The notes under the pieces were generated by a model. That model did not search any database and was not told the DNA's origin. It saw nothing but the letters and a program-made list of their open reading frames with translations. Positions 1 to 7,968 of a stretch of DNA of 54,972 nt are shown here, piece by piece. Source of the stretch: Lachnospiraceae bacterium (GTDB lineage: Bacteria; Bacillota; Clostridia; Lachnospirales; Lachnospiraceae); NCBI GenBank assembly GCA_030524705.1, contig JAUNGD010000020.1, forward strand, positions 1-54,972, given 5' to 3'. Within the stretch, counting starts at the first letter, position 1. Every line of letters starts with the position of its first letter. Position numbers and translations under genes: made by a program.

Positions 1-1162
1 CAGAGAACAGCGTGATATTTCGGATCAGCCTTCCCGGCTCTCCCATGGTCTCCGTGACGGTCATGGACATTCCCAGCGCAACGCCGGCCTGGGGAAGCAA
101 CGTGATTCCCAGATACTTTCTGATCGTATCGCTGCACTTCATCCATTTGGCTCCGGCATACGCGCCGACGCATTTTCCGCCGGAACGGAAAATAATATAT
201 GTAATGCCGATTCCCACAATCGCAATATTGCTGAATACGCTGAGCTCCAGCTCCGCTCCGCTGAGCACAAAGAACAGTACGAACAGCGGCGCCGTCCACC
301 GGTCCGCCCGCGCCATCATGTCCTCGGAGAAATCACAGATATTGCAGAATATCGTTCCCAGCATCATACATACCAGCAGAGAGGAAAATCCGATCTCGAT
401 GCCGCCCACCTCAAACTTCAGCATGGAAAGCGCCACCGTAAACAGCACAAAGGTAATCACAATGGAAAGCCGGCGGCTGTTCGACTCAAAATAACGCTCT
501 GCAATCGTCAGGAGCCAGCCCATCAGGGAGCCCAGCAGCAGAGATAAAACGACCTCCAGCAGCGGCTGTACCAGAACAGAAACGACGCTGACGCTTCCGC
601 TCTCAAGAGCGTTTGCCACGCCGCAGGATACTGCGAACACCACAAGCCCGATGGCGTCATCCAAGGCCACAATCGGCAGCAGGATCGTCGTCAGAGGCCC
701 CTTCGCCTTGTACTGGCGAACGACCATCAGAGTAGCCGCCGGAGCCGTTGCCGTCGCAATCGCGCCCAGTACCAGAGCCATAGAAATACTTACCACATCC
801 GGCATCAGGAAATGCAGGCCTATCATCGCCGCGTCCACAAATACCGTGGCAGTAAGGGCCTGCGTAAAAGCAATCACGGTAGCCTGTCTTCCGATCGCCC
901 TAAGCTGTGAAAGCCTGAATTCATTACCAATATCAAAGGCGATAAATCCCAGGGCCACATCACAGAAAATCGCATACTCCTTTACATTTTCCGCACTGAC
1001 GAAGCCAAGACCGCGGATGCCGAACTGTCCAAGCACGTACGGCCCGATCAGGATGCCGCCCACCAGATAGGCAGTCACCGCCGGAAGCTTCAGCGCCTTG
1101 GCAACTCTGGACATCAGAAGACCGGCCATCATTGCAATACTCAGACTGAATAATTGTTCCAT
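1..1162 (-). CDS. Cation:proton antiporter (CPA2/KefB-type), partial
   Basis: Integral membrane exchanger, probably swapping Na+ or K+ for protons. The reading frame starts at the ATG at 1162, preceded by AGGAG, and runs off the left edge, so 387 codons are seen and the C-terminus is missing. The N-terminus is a series of hydrophobic helices. Typical CPA2 stretches are visible: AYLVGGILIGPYVLG near residue 30, DVALGFIAFDIGNEF near 75, and the helix pair ATATAPAATLMVVRQY and LDDAIGLVVF, whose acidic residues resemble the ion-binding site of this family. It follows the sugar operon on the same strand, but its own promoter lies at 1252-1279, so it is probably a separate unit. Whether a TrkA-N or other regulatory domain follows cannot be seen. 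Family is fairly sure, ion specificity unknown. Confidence 0.85.
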   Translation of the reverse strand, partial: MEQLFSLSIAMMAGLLMSRVAKALKLPAVTAYLVGGILIGPYVLGQFGIRGLGFVSAENVKEYAIFCDVALGFIAFDIGNEFRLSQLRAIGRQATVIAFTQALTATVFVDAAMIGLHFLMPDVVSISMALVLGAIATATAPAATLMVVRQYKAKGPLTTILLPIVALDDAIGLVVFAVSCGVANALESGSVSVVSVLVQPLLEVVLSLLLGSLMGWLLTIAERYFESNSRRLSIVITFVLFTVALSMLKFEVGGIEIGFSSLLVCMMLGTIFCNICDFSEDMMARADRWTAPLFVLFFVLSGAELELSVFSNIAIVGIGITYIIFRSGGKCVGAYAGAKWMKCSDTIRKYLGITLLPQAGVALGMSMTVTETMGEPGRLIRNITLFS

Positions 1163-1251
1163 AACATTCTCCTCTTTTCATACATTATCCGCCGCAGCCC
1201 TGACAGGCTTTCCTCCTCCCGGACCGCGGCTTTTCTCAATAGTCCATGGCA

Positions 1252-1279
1252 ATTATAGCGCAGAATCTGAAATTTTCAA
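1252..1279 (-). promoter_or_regulatory. Promoter of the antiporter gene
   Basis: On the minus strand, TTGAAA (1274-1279) and TATAAT (1252-1257) are separated by 16 bp. This lies about 90 bases upstream of the antiporter ATG and downstream of the permease stop codon. Confidence 0.6.
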
Positions 1280-1301
1280 GAAGAAAATGTTTTAAAATGC
1301 T

Positions 1302-2174
1302 TTAACCCTTCACGCCGCCGGAAGCGAGTCCGCTCACCAGATGCTTCTCAATACACATAAACAAAATGATAACCGGAATCGTCGCAAACAATGAGGAGGC
1401 AAACAGGTACTGCCACTCTATCATGTTATAGCCATTGAAAATGGTAATACCCACAGTCAGAGGCTTGTTCAGATCCGTAGAAATCAGGGTAAGGGCTATC
1501 GTATATTCATTCCATGCATTGATGAAAATGAAAATCAGGGTAGTCACAATCCCGGGAGCCGCCATCGGCAGCAGAACCTTGATCATAGCCTGTACCTTGT
1601 TGCACCCGTCAATACGGGCAGCCTGCTCCATATCAGGAGAAATAGAAATAAACGCCCCGCGCAGCAACCAGATCGCAAACGCCTGGTTAAACGCAGCATT
1701 GATGAAGATAAGCCCCAAGAGGCTGTCTGTCATATGCATCGAAAACATCACGCGGTAAATACCGATCAGCAGAACCACCGGAGAGAACATCTGGGATACG
1801 ATTACCAGTCCCAGAAAGAACTTCTGTCCTTTAAATTTCATACGCGCCAGCGCATAGGCTGCCGGTATGCCACAGATAATTGCAATCAGCGTCGAACCGC
1901 CCGCCACAATGACAGAGTTTGCAAAATAACGCAGCAGCGGCGCCTTGGACCAAATATCGGTAAAATTGCTCCACACCCATGTGACCGGAAAGACGGTACC
2001 CTGCGCCGCATAGATCTCCGCCCGGCTTTTCAGCGCGGTGGTGAACATGACCAGATACGGATACAGGATAATCAGTGCCATGATAAGAACAAAAACATAC
2101 AGGCAAACCCTCAGCGCCTTCTGTTTCGGCGTTTTTGCCTTTTTAGTGATCCTTTCTTCCTTCTGTTTACTCAT
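1302..2174 (-). CDS. Carbohydrate ABC transporter permease (MalG type)
   Basis: Inner membrane permease of a sugar importer, about 290 residues, six predicted helices. The cytoplasmic EAA loop that contacts the ATPase is visible near residue 190 (DGCNKVQAMIKVLLPMAAPG). The family-typical C-terminus ends in GLASGGVKG. Two adjacent ATGs exist; the second (2174) has the better spacing from AAGGAGG and is used here. The start overlaps the stop of the partner permease by a few bases, indicating translational coupling. No ATPase gene is in the operon, which is normal for this family because a shared MsmK-like ATPase is usually encoded elsewhere. Position as last gene of the operon fits the order binding protein, MalF, MalG. 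Confidence 0.93.
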   Translation of the reverse strand: MSKQKEERITKKAKTPKQKALRVCLYVFVLIMALIILYPYLVMFTTALKSRAEIYAAQGTVFPVTWVWSNFTDIWSKAPLLRYFANSVIVAGGSTLIAIICGIPAAYALARMKFKGQKFFLGLVIVSQMFSPVVLLIGIYRVMFSMHMTDSLLGLIFINAAFNQAFAIWLLRGAFISISPDMEQAARIDGCNKVQAMIKVLLPMAAPGIVTTLIFIFINAWNEYTIALTLISTDLNKPLTVGITIFNGYNMIEWQYLFASSLFATIPVIILFMCIEKHLVSGLASGGVKG

Positions 2175-3060
2175 CATCGCCCTCCTTCCTCAGAGATACT
2201 ATCATATAAACGGAGGCACAGACACAAAGAATCAGAAATCCGATTACGGATACCGCTGCAGCTTCTCCTGATTTTCCATTATAAAATGCCAGCTTATACA
2301 GATATGTAACAAGGGTATCCGTGCGGTTTGCCGGATCTCCCTTAGTGATCGTCCAGATAATCGGGAAAGAGTTAAAAACATAAATAATATTCAACACTGT
2401 GCTGACCGTCAGGGAAGGCTTCACCAGAGGAAGCGTGATCTGAAACAGCTTCTGCCAGTATGTCGCACCATCCACTGTCGCAGCCTCATAATAAGCATTG
2501 TCGATGCTCTGCAGTCCTGAAAGCACACAGAACATGACAAAGGGCACCGTAACGAAAATACCCACCCAGCATTCCCATGCGAAGTAAGCGCCGGGGGTCG
2601 GCGTCCAGTTGGCCGCCTTCTGGATGATCCCCAGTCTCATCAGAAGGGTATTTAATGCGCCGTAATCCGTATCAATAATAAATTTCCATACACCCGCCTG
2701 AATGATCAGGGAAGTAGCCCAGGGAAATACAACCACCGCCCGGGCAATTTTGCGTCCCCGGAACTGATTATTCAGTACAAGCGCCAGGATAAATCCGATC
2801 AGGGTAGATAGTCCGACTACTGCAACAGTCCACACCAGAGTGTTCCTCAGAACCATCGGAAAAGCAGATCCCTTCAAAACCTTCTGAAAATTCTCCAGTC
2901 CGATAAACCCTTTGATCAGGCCGGCCTTTGTGACCTTGCTGAAAGAGATCCTAAAAACCTCATAAATCGGGATCAGTATAAAAATCGCCATCAGCAGCAT
3001 ACTGGGCAAAAGCCAGATATACGGCTCCACCGAACCCCAAATTTTCTTTTTCCTTTTCAT
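2167..3060 (-). CDS. Carbohydrate ABC transporter permease (MalF type)
   Basis: Partner permease, 297 residues, with an N-terminal helix (about 15-38) and the typical sequence YIWLLPSMLLMAIFILIPIYEV. The EAA loop is seen near residue 200 (YYEAATVDGATYWQKLFQIT). It sits between the binding protein and the MalG-type permease and overlaps the latter by 8 bases. The start ATG at 3060 has an AGGTGG ribosome binding site. Together with the binding protein it forms an importer, by context for an N-acetylhexosamine or a related sugar, but nothing in the permease itself shows the substrate. Confidence 0.93.
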   Translation of the reverse strand: MKRKKKIWGSVEPYIWLLPSMLLMAIFILIPIYEVFRISFSKVTKAGLIKGFIGLENFQKVLKGSAFPMVLRNTLVWTVAVVGLSTLIGFILALVLNNQFRGRKIARAVVVFPWATSLIIQAGVWKFIIDTDYGALNTLLMRLGIIQKAANWTPTPGAYFAWECWVGIFVTVPFVMFCVLSGLQSIDNAYYEAATVDGATYWQKLFQITLPLVKPSLTVSTVLNIIYVFNSFPIIWTITKGDPANRTDTLVTYLYKLAFYNGKSGEAAAVSVIGFLILCVCASVYMIVSLRKEGDDE

Positions 3061-3107
3061 TGCATCACCACCTGTAAGATTGAAATACCAAGTCGAACAT
3101 TATAAAT

Positions 3108-3138
3108 CGGGAGCAGAGCCGTCAGAACCCTGCTCCCG
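3108..3138 (-). terminator. Intercistronic hairpin between binding protein and permease
   Basis: Perfect 9-bp stem (CGGGAGCAG with CTGCTCCCG) with a 13-base loop in the gap between the binding-protein gene and the first permease. On the coding (minus) strand only a weak T run follows, so it is more likely a partial terminator or an mRNA-stabilising end than a full stop. Such hairpins usually raise binding protein output relative to the permeases. Confidence 0.6.
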
Positions 3139-3195
3139 TATTTTTCATTTATCCCGCAAAATCAGCAGACAATGAATAAATCAGGTCTTGTAGGA

Positions 3196-4416
3196 TCAGC
3201 CCGCGATCTCAGCCTGCAGATCGTCCAAAAGTGTCTGAACGTCTCCGCCGAGAAGCGCCTGCTGCTCAACATTGATAACGCCCTGCTTTACGTCTGCCCA
3301 CTCAGTCTTTGCTGTCGGGTAGAATTTGCTGGATCCTACGATATCAACCCATGCCGCCATGCTCTCGTCAGCTGCCGCAACTGCCTCGCCGCCTGCCATA
3401 GTTGCCGGAAGGAAGCCCTCCATCAGCACCCAGTCAGAATAGCGGGTATCCTCATAGAAGTAATCAAAGAATGTCGTAACTGCCGCCAGCTCTTCCTCAG
3501 AGTAATCGTTGTCGAAGCACATGAAACGGTCCATAACGCCTGCAGATACGGATTCACCAGTGTTGCAGGGGATCGGAGCTACTGCATAGTTTACTTCGTA
3601 ACCGCCGTCAGCAACGTAGGTCGGAAGGCTGTTCGGAGCGATAACCATAGCGATCTGTCCTGCGCCAAACATATCCTGCAGATCATAACGGGTATCATTT
3701 GCCGGGTCGCTGTTGGTGTAGCCGGAATTTACAAGGCCGATGGCATACTCGATGGCTTCTACATTCTCAGGACTGTTCAGCGCCCAGTCTCCGTTCTCAT
3801 CCACGAAGCCGCCGCCGTTGTTCCAGGTATAGTATGCAAAAGCAGCCTGTCCTTCGTCGGTGGTCATATCAATACCCCAGGGATAAATACTGTCATCATA
3901 CGCCTTGATCGCTTCACAAGCGGCGGTCAGCTCTTCCCAGGTAGTCGGAACCTCTACGCCTGCTGCCTCAAGGATGTCAGCATTGTAATACAAAGCACGG
4001 GCGGAAGCCAGATCCGGTACTGCCCATATTGTGCCGTCAATCTCGGACTGCTCCAGGAATGACTCATACATCTTTGCATAGGTCTCCTCGGAAACATAAT
4101 CCTGTGCCGGAAGCAGAAGATCGTCTGCCTGATAATCTGCAAATACGTCGATATTCAAAATGTCAGGAGCCTGACCATTTGCCAGACGCGTATTAACCAC
4201 AGTGTAAATATCGTTCCAGGAAACAACCTCCACATTCAGGTTGATCCCGGGATTGTCCGCATTGAAATCCTCAACAAAGCCTGCCCACCAGTCTGCGGTA
4301 TTCTGGCCATACTGTGCAGCGATGACATTCAGGTCAACCTTCTCCTCTGCAGATACGCTCATAACCATAGCTCCTGCCATCAATGCCGCGAGGCCCCATG
4401 TAACCATTTTCTTCAT
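3196..4416 (-). CDS. Sugar ABC transporter substrate-binding protein
   Basis: Extracellular solute-binding protein of family 1, 406 residues. The N-terminus is a signal peptide (MKK, hydrophobic core, then SVSA|EEK), followed by a mature domain with periplasmic-binding-protein traits such as ADILEAAGVEVPTTWEELTAAC near residue 150. Unlike most Gram-positive binding proteins, and unlike the one at 52893-54464, it has no cysteine in the signal region, so there is no lipobox: it is either tethered by an uncleaved signal or released. It has its own strong promoter (4498-4526) and a good AAGGAGG site. Upstream are the NahK-like kinase and nucleotidyltransferase, which suggests an amino sugar or amino-sugar glycan as ligand. 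Confidence 0.92.
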   Translation of the reverse strand: MKKMVTWGLAALMAGAMVMSVSAEEKVDLNVIAAQYGQNTADWWAGFVEDFNADNPGINLNVEVVSWNDIYTVVNTRLANGQAPDILNIDVFADYQADDLLLPAQDYVSEETYAKMYESFLEQSEIDGTIWAVPDLASARALYYNADILEAAGVEVPTTWEELTAACEAIKAYDDSIYPWGIDMTTDEGQAAFAYYTWNNGGGFVDENGDWALNSPENVEAIEYAIGLVNSGYTNSDPANDTRYDLQDMFGAGQIAMVIAPNSLPTYVADGGYEVNYAVAPIPCNTGESVSAGVMDRFMCFDNDYSEEELAAVTTFFDYFYEDTRYSDWVLMEGFLPATMAGGEAVAAADESMAAWVDIVGSSKFYPTAKTEWADVKQGVINVEQQALLGGDVQTLLDDLQAEIAG

Positions 4417-4497
4417 ATTATGTAACCCTCCTTAAAATGATTTTTGGTAAACTATCAAATCCGTTTTCGGATCTCCTGTCAGCTTACCGTTGTTAAA

Positions 4498-4526
4498 ATT
4501 TTATAATACAATTCTGTATTTGTCAA
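4498..4526 (-). promoter_or_regulatory. Internal promoter before the binding-protein gene
   Basis: On the minus strand TTGACA (4521-4526) and TAAAAT (4498-4503) are exactly 17 bp apart, 80-110 bases upstream of the binding-protein ATG. The transporter genes can therefore be expressed separately from the two upstream enzyme genes. Confidence 0.75.
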
Positions 4527-4621
4527 TTATCTCTAACAAATTATGCAAATACCAGAATGTATTTCCCTCTTTTTGAAAAAATTTCCGATAATTTTGCCCT
4601 GCAGGCAGGAAATGCCGAAAA

Positions 4622-5737
4622 CTATACGACCATATTCTTGTATTTCTCCCCAATCGCTTTCATCTGCTCCAGCTTCTCCTCCATATCCTTCACCAGCTTG
4701 AACTGTGTTCTCGCCCGGTCCAGATTGTGGCCCTCTCTGTGAATCTTAAAGTAATGATCCCCCTCCAGATAATCGGTCAGGAAACGCATTCCGCACTCAA
4801 AGGTCATCAGGATCGCTCCCATGGGAAGCGTATCAATCTCCTTCTCCGTCAGAGCGCCGCAGCACCCCTCAATAAAGCCCCTGGTATACACCTCATACAG
4901 GTGAAGATCGCACTCTATCTTTGAGAGATCCTTCTCATCCTCCGCCCCTGTACTGGCGCCGAAACGAATGGAATCCCCGAAATCATTGGCTGCCAGTCCC
5001 GGCATCACGGTATCCAGATCTATCACGCAAATGCCCTTCCGGGTCGCATTGTCGATCATGATATTATTCAGCTTTGTATCGTTGTGGGTCACCCGGAGCG
5101 GCAGCTCTCCGCTGCTCTGCATGTCGCACAGCGTATGGGCCAGCGCCTCCCTTTCCAGCACAAAACTAATCTCAGGCTGAACCTCCTCCGCCCGGCTGCA
5201 GATATCTGATGCCAGGGCCGCTTTAAATTTGGCAAACCGGTCGATCGTATTATGGAAATTCGGGATCGTCTCATGCAGCGTCTCCGCCGGATAGTCTGCC
5301 AGAAGTCTCTGAAAATGGCCAAAGGCAACGGCGCTCTGATAGAAATCCTCCTCCCTCGCTACCTGGTCAAAGCAGGAGGCATCCTCGATAAAAACGTATG
5401 ACCGCCAGTAATCCCCGGCAGAATCCACATAATACGGCTTCCCCTGCACGGTGGGAACCAGATTCAGCGTCTCCCGCTCCGGGTCTCCTCCCTCCTCCTG
5501 AATCTTCCTTCGCAGCCAGGAAGTAACGCCGCTGACATTTTCCATCAGCTCCTCCGGCTTCTCGAATATACTTTTGTTCATTTTCTGAAGAATATAATGC
5601 TGTTGTCCGTCCTCCCACTGAAAGGTCAGGCGGTACGTATCATTAATATGTCCGCTTCCAAACGGAACACACGCTTTCAAAACGCCCCGGAATAAAAACT
5701 GAGCTATTACCTCGTCAAAAATCGCCTGCTGTTCCAC
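4622..5737 (-). CDS. NahK-like N-acetylhexosamine 1-kinase (APH-fold phosphotransferase)
   Basis: Cytoplasmic kinase of the aminoglycoside phosphotransferase fold, 371 residues, close to the usual size of NahK (about 360). It resembles bifidobacterial N-acetylhexosamine 1-kinase: the catalytic loop VTHNDTKLNNIMID (around residues 215-230) carries the presumed catalytic Asp, and IDLDTVMPGLAANDFGDSIR follows with the metal-binding Asp. The start is a GTG at 5737 directly after the TGA of the upstream gene, with GGGAGGAAG as ribosome binding site. The reaction inferred is HexNAc + ATP to HexNAc-1-phosphate, which the upstream nucleotidyltransferase could convert to a UDP-sugar. No GH112 phosphorylase gene is nearby, so the free sugar probably comes from other hydrolases such as the GH20 enzyme at 45683-47632. 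Exact substrate unproven. Confidence 0.83.
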   Translation of the reverse strand: MEQQAIFDEVIAQFLFRGVLKACVPFGSGHINDTYRLTFQWEDGQQHYILQKMNKSIFEKPEELMENVSGVTSWLRRKIQEEGGDPERETLNLVPTVQGKPYYVDSAGDYWRSYVFIEDASCFDQVAREEDFYQSAVAFGHFQRLLADYPAETLHETIPNFHNTIDRFAKFKAALASDICSRAEEVQPEISFVLEREALAHTLCDMQSSGELPLRVTHNDTKLNNIMIDNATRKGICVIDLDTVMPGLAANDFGDSIRFGASTGAEDEKDLSKIECDLHLYEVYTRGFIEGCCGALTEKEIDTLPMGAILMTFECGMRFLTDYLEGDHYFKIHREGHNLDRARTQFKLVKDMEEKLEQMKAIGEKYKNMVV

Positions 5738-6670
5738 TCAAACTTCCTCCCATAATTTTTCGGGATATACCCCTTCTGCCTTCAGCCGTGCAATTGCATC
5801 CATGACACCCTGCTTGTCCTCCTTGTACGTAACGCCGTACCATTTATCAGGAGATTTCAGGACCTTGACCGCCGCCTTCTTCTCCTCCAGCAGGTCACCC
5901 ACAACAAAGGGAAGGAAATACTCGCACTTCAGGGGATTTTTTTGAAGATTTTCCGACAGGAACGCCGCGAACCGCTCCTGCAGCTCCGTAAGGATACTTG
6001 GGGTAAAGCCCCACATATTCATAGATACCGTGCTGCCTGCCGGAATCAGGGTCCAGGAAGCGCCGTCATCCTCCGTGTAGGCCGCGCCGTCTCCCCGCTT
6101 CTCGATCCGGGTGCGTTCATGAATCTGCGTAAGATATCCCTCGTCATCCGTTTCACAGATCCCCCGGGCCACATGGCCGTTCTCCGTCAGCGTATTTTCG
6201 ATTTTGTAGCCCACCATCATATACTGATACGTTTCCTCCGTATCCTCATGCTCCGAAAGGAAATCATACACCATCTCAAAGGCATGCCTTCCGTAATAAT
6301 CATCCGCATTGATGACTGCAAAGGGCCCGTCCAGTTCACCGATACAGCTCAAAACAGCGTGCCCTGTCCCCCAGGGCTTCTCTCTTCCCTCTGGAACTGT
6401 ATAGCCCTCCGGCAGATGATACAGATCCTGGTAAACGTACGCCACCTCCACCTGCCTGCTCAGCCGGTCGCCGATCGCTTCTCTGAAATCCGCTTCGTTT
6501 TCTTTTTTTATGATAAAAACCACCTTGCGGAATCCGGCGCGAACCGCATCATAAATGAAAAAATCCATGATAATATGTCCGGCGCTGTCAATGGGATCAA
6601 TCTGCTTCAATCCACCGTAGCGGCTCCCCATTCCGGCCGCCATCACCACTAAAACCGGTCTTTTTCTCAT
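5738..6670 (-). CDS. Sugar-phosphate nucleotidyltransferase
   Basis: NDP-sugar pyrophosphorylase of the GT-A-like nucleotidyltransferase fold, 310 residues. The N-terminal nucleotide-binding signature is VVMAAGMGSRYGGLKQIDPI and an AVINADDYYG motif (metal-binding Asp) lies near residue 115. A longer frame exists from a GTG at 6697, but the ATG at 6670 has an AAAGGAAG ribosome binding site with good spacing and starts just before the conserved domain, so it is preferred. First gene of the operon. It directly abuts the NahK-like kinase gene, a pairing that suggests HexNAc-1-phosphate as substrate; glucose-1-phosphate cannot be excluded from sequence alone. Confidence 0.85.
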   Translation of the reverse strand: MRKRPVLVVMAAGMGSRYGGLKQIDPIDSAGHIIMDFFIYDAVRAGFRKVVFIIKKENEADFREAIGDRLSRQVEVAYVYQDLYHLPEGYTVPEGREKPWGTGHAVLSCIGELDGPFAVINADDYYGRHAFEMVYDFLSEHEDTEETYQYMMVGYKIENTLTENGHVARGICETDDEGYLTQIHERTRIEKRGDGAAYTEDDGASWTLIPAGSTVSMNMWGFTPSILTELQERFAAFLSENLQKNPLKCEYFLPFVVGDLLEEKKAAVKVLKSPDKWYGVTYKEDKQGVMDAIARLKAEGVYPEKLWEEV

Positions 6671-6791
6671 CGTCCATCTTCCTTTCGCTTCTGACACTTC
6701 CCGTCACACTGCTGGTTTGCTTTTCCTTCCGGCACAGCCATTCTCCGGCTTGTCCGGCATTTTTTACTCAAACCACATCTTCCTGTAATCA

Positions 6792-6821
6792 ATTTTAGCA
6801 CTTTTATACAAATAGTATTTG
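6792..6821 (-). promoter_or_regulatory. Putative operator and -10 box of the HexNAc operon
   Basis: A perfect 13-bp palindrome CAAATAGTATTTG (6809-6821) lies where the -35 box of a minus-strand promoter with TAAAAT (6792-6797) would be. No good -35 sequence is present, as expected for a promoter that needs an activator. The divergent AraC protein is the obvious candidate. Confidence 0.45.
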
Positions 6822-6848
6822 CACAATCATCCATTTCTTTTATGCGTA

Positions 6849-6877
6849 TTGCTGATACTGCCGAAATTTGTTATAAT
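6849..6877 (+). promoter_or_regulatory. Promoter of the AraC regulator gene
   Basis: TTGCTG (6849-6854) and TATAAT (6872-6877), 17 bp apart, about 85 bases upstream of the ATG at 6963. Confidence 0.6.
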
Positions 6878-6962
6878 CCAGTCAGAGAAACGGTTCATAC
6901 ATTGGGAAAATTGCACATGGATGCCCTTCATTCTGCAATTGTTCCAGAGGAGGATAGGATAA

Positions 6963-7856
6963 ATGGCATTTGAAAGCATTCGTCTTGAAACAGATATTCA
7001 CATAGAAGATATTTACACAATCCATTACTTCGAATACAGAAGCGATTTTCATTTTCCGGGAGAACGCCACGACTTCTGGGAATTCCAGTGCGTGGATAAG
7101 GGAGAGGCTGAGGTCCGCACCGACGACAGCACCCATTATCTGAGCCGGGGGCAGGTCATTTTCCACAAGCCCAACGAATTCCACACCCTGACCGCCGCGG
7201 GCAGAAGCGCCCCCAACATCGTGGTCGTTTCCTTTGCCTGCAATTCTCCCAGCATGAATTTTTTTGAAAAACGCATCCTGTCTATCTCTGACACGGAGCG
7301 GAGCCTGATGGGGCTCCTGATCGCGGAGGCCCGCCGCTGCATCGCTTCCCCGCTGGACGATCCGTATCTCGAAAAAATGGAGAAGCGGCCGGACTGCATG
7401 TTCGGCTCCCAGCAGCTCATCCGGCTGTATCTGGAGCAGCTTCTGATCTCCATGATCCGCAGGCACACGATGCCCCAGCTTTCGGTTCACCTGGAGCAGA
7501 TGGGCACTCACCCGCACTCTGCCGCCTACAACAAAATCCTGTTCTATCTGGAGGAGCACGTCCGGCAGTATGTATCCATCGAGGAGATCTGTCACGACAA
7601 TCTCATCGGCCGCTCGCAGCTCCAGAAAATGTTCCGGGAGCAGCACGGATGCGGCGTGATCGAGTTTTTCTCCCGGATGAAAATAGAATTTGCCAAGCAG
7701 CTTATACGGGAAAATCAAATGAACTTCACACAGATATCCGATTTTCTCGGCTACTCGTCCATCCACTATTTTTCGAGACAGTTTAAAAAAATTTCCGGGA
7801 TGACGCCTTCCGAATATGCGAATTCCATCAAGGCGCGTTCAGAGCGCAGTCACTGA
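6963..7856 (+). CDS. AraC family transcriptional regulator
   Basis: 297-residue DNA-binding regulator. The N-terminal part is a cupin-like ligand domain (HFPGERHDFWEFQCVDKGEAE, around residues 30-50). The C-terminal 100 residues hold two helix-turn-helix motifs: IEEICHDNLIGRSQLQKMFR and ISDFLGYSSIHYFSRQFKKI, the second being the AraC signature. An AGGAGG site precedes the ATG at 6963. It is transcribed divergently from the nucleotidyltransferase/kinase/ABC operon, so it probably controls it, perhaps with a HexNAc sugar or its phosphate as signal. A long open frame on the opposite strand is a shadow. Confidence 0.92.
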   Translation: MAFESIRLETDIHIEDIYTIHYFEYRSDFHFPGERHDFWEFQCVDKGEAEVRTDDSTHYLSRGQVIFHKPNEFHTLTAAGRSAPNIVVVSFACNSPSMNFFEKRILSISDTERSLMGLLIAEARRCIASPLDDPYLEKMEKRPDCMFGSQQLIRLYLEQLLISMIRRHTMPQLSVHLEQMGTHPHSAAYNKILFYLEEHVRQYVSIEEICHDNLIGRSQLQKMFREQHGCGVIEFFSRMKIEFAKQLIRENQMNFTQISDFLGYSSIHYFSRQFKKISGMTPSEYANSIKARSERSH

Positions 7857-7865
7857 TGCTGCCGA

Positions 7866-7917
7866 AAGCCCGCCCGAACCGAACATATCAAACTCTTTGA
7901 AGGTATCAGGCGGGCTT
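7866..7917. terminator. Bidirectional terminator between araC-type and kamA-type genes
   Basis: AAGCCCGCC (7866-7874) pairs with GGCGGGCTT (7909-7917), and an inner TCAAA/TTTGA pair extends the arm. It lies between two convergent genes. Confidence 0.55.
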
Positions 7918-7968
7918 GTCAGCCTTTTCTTTTACATTTCCGGCCACGGCCTTATTTTATTATGCTTA

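Noticed and set aside
6882-7766. Long open frame opposite the AraC gene
   Set aside because: Its translation has no family pattern; the plus-strand frame has a ribosome binding site, promoter and AraC motifs. It is a shadow.
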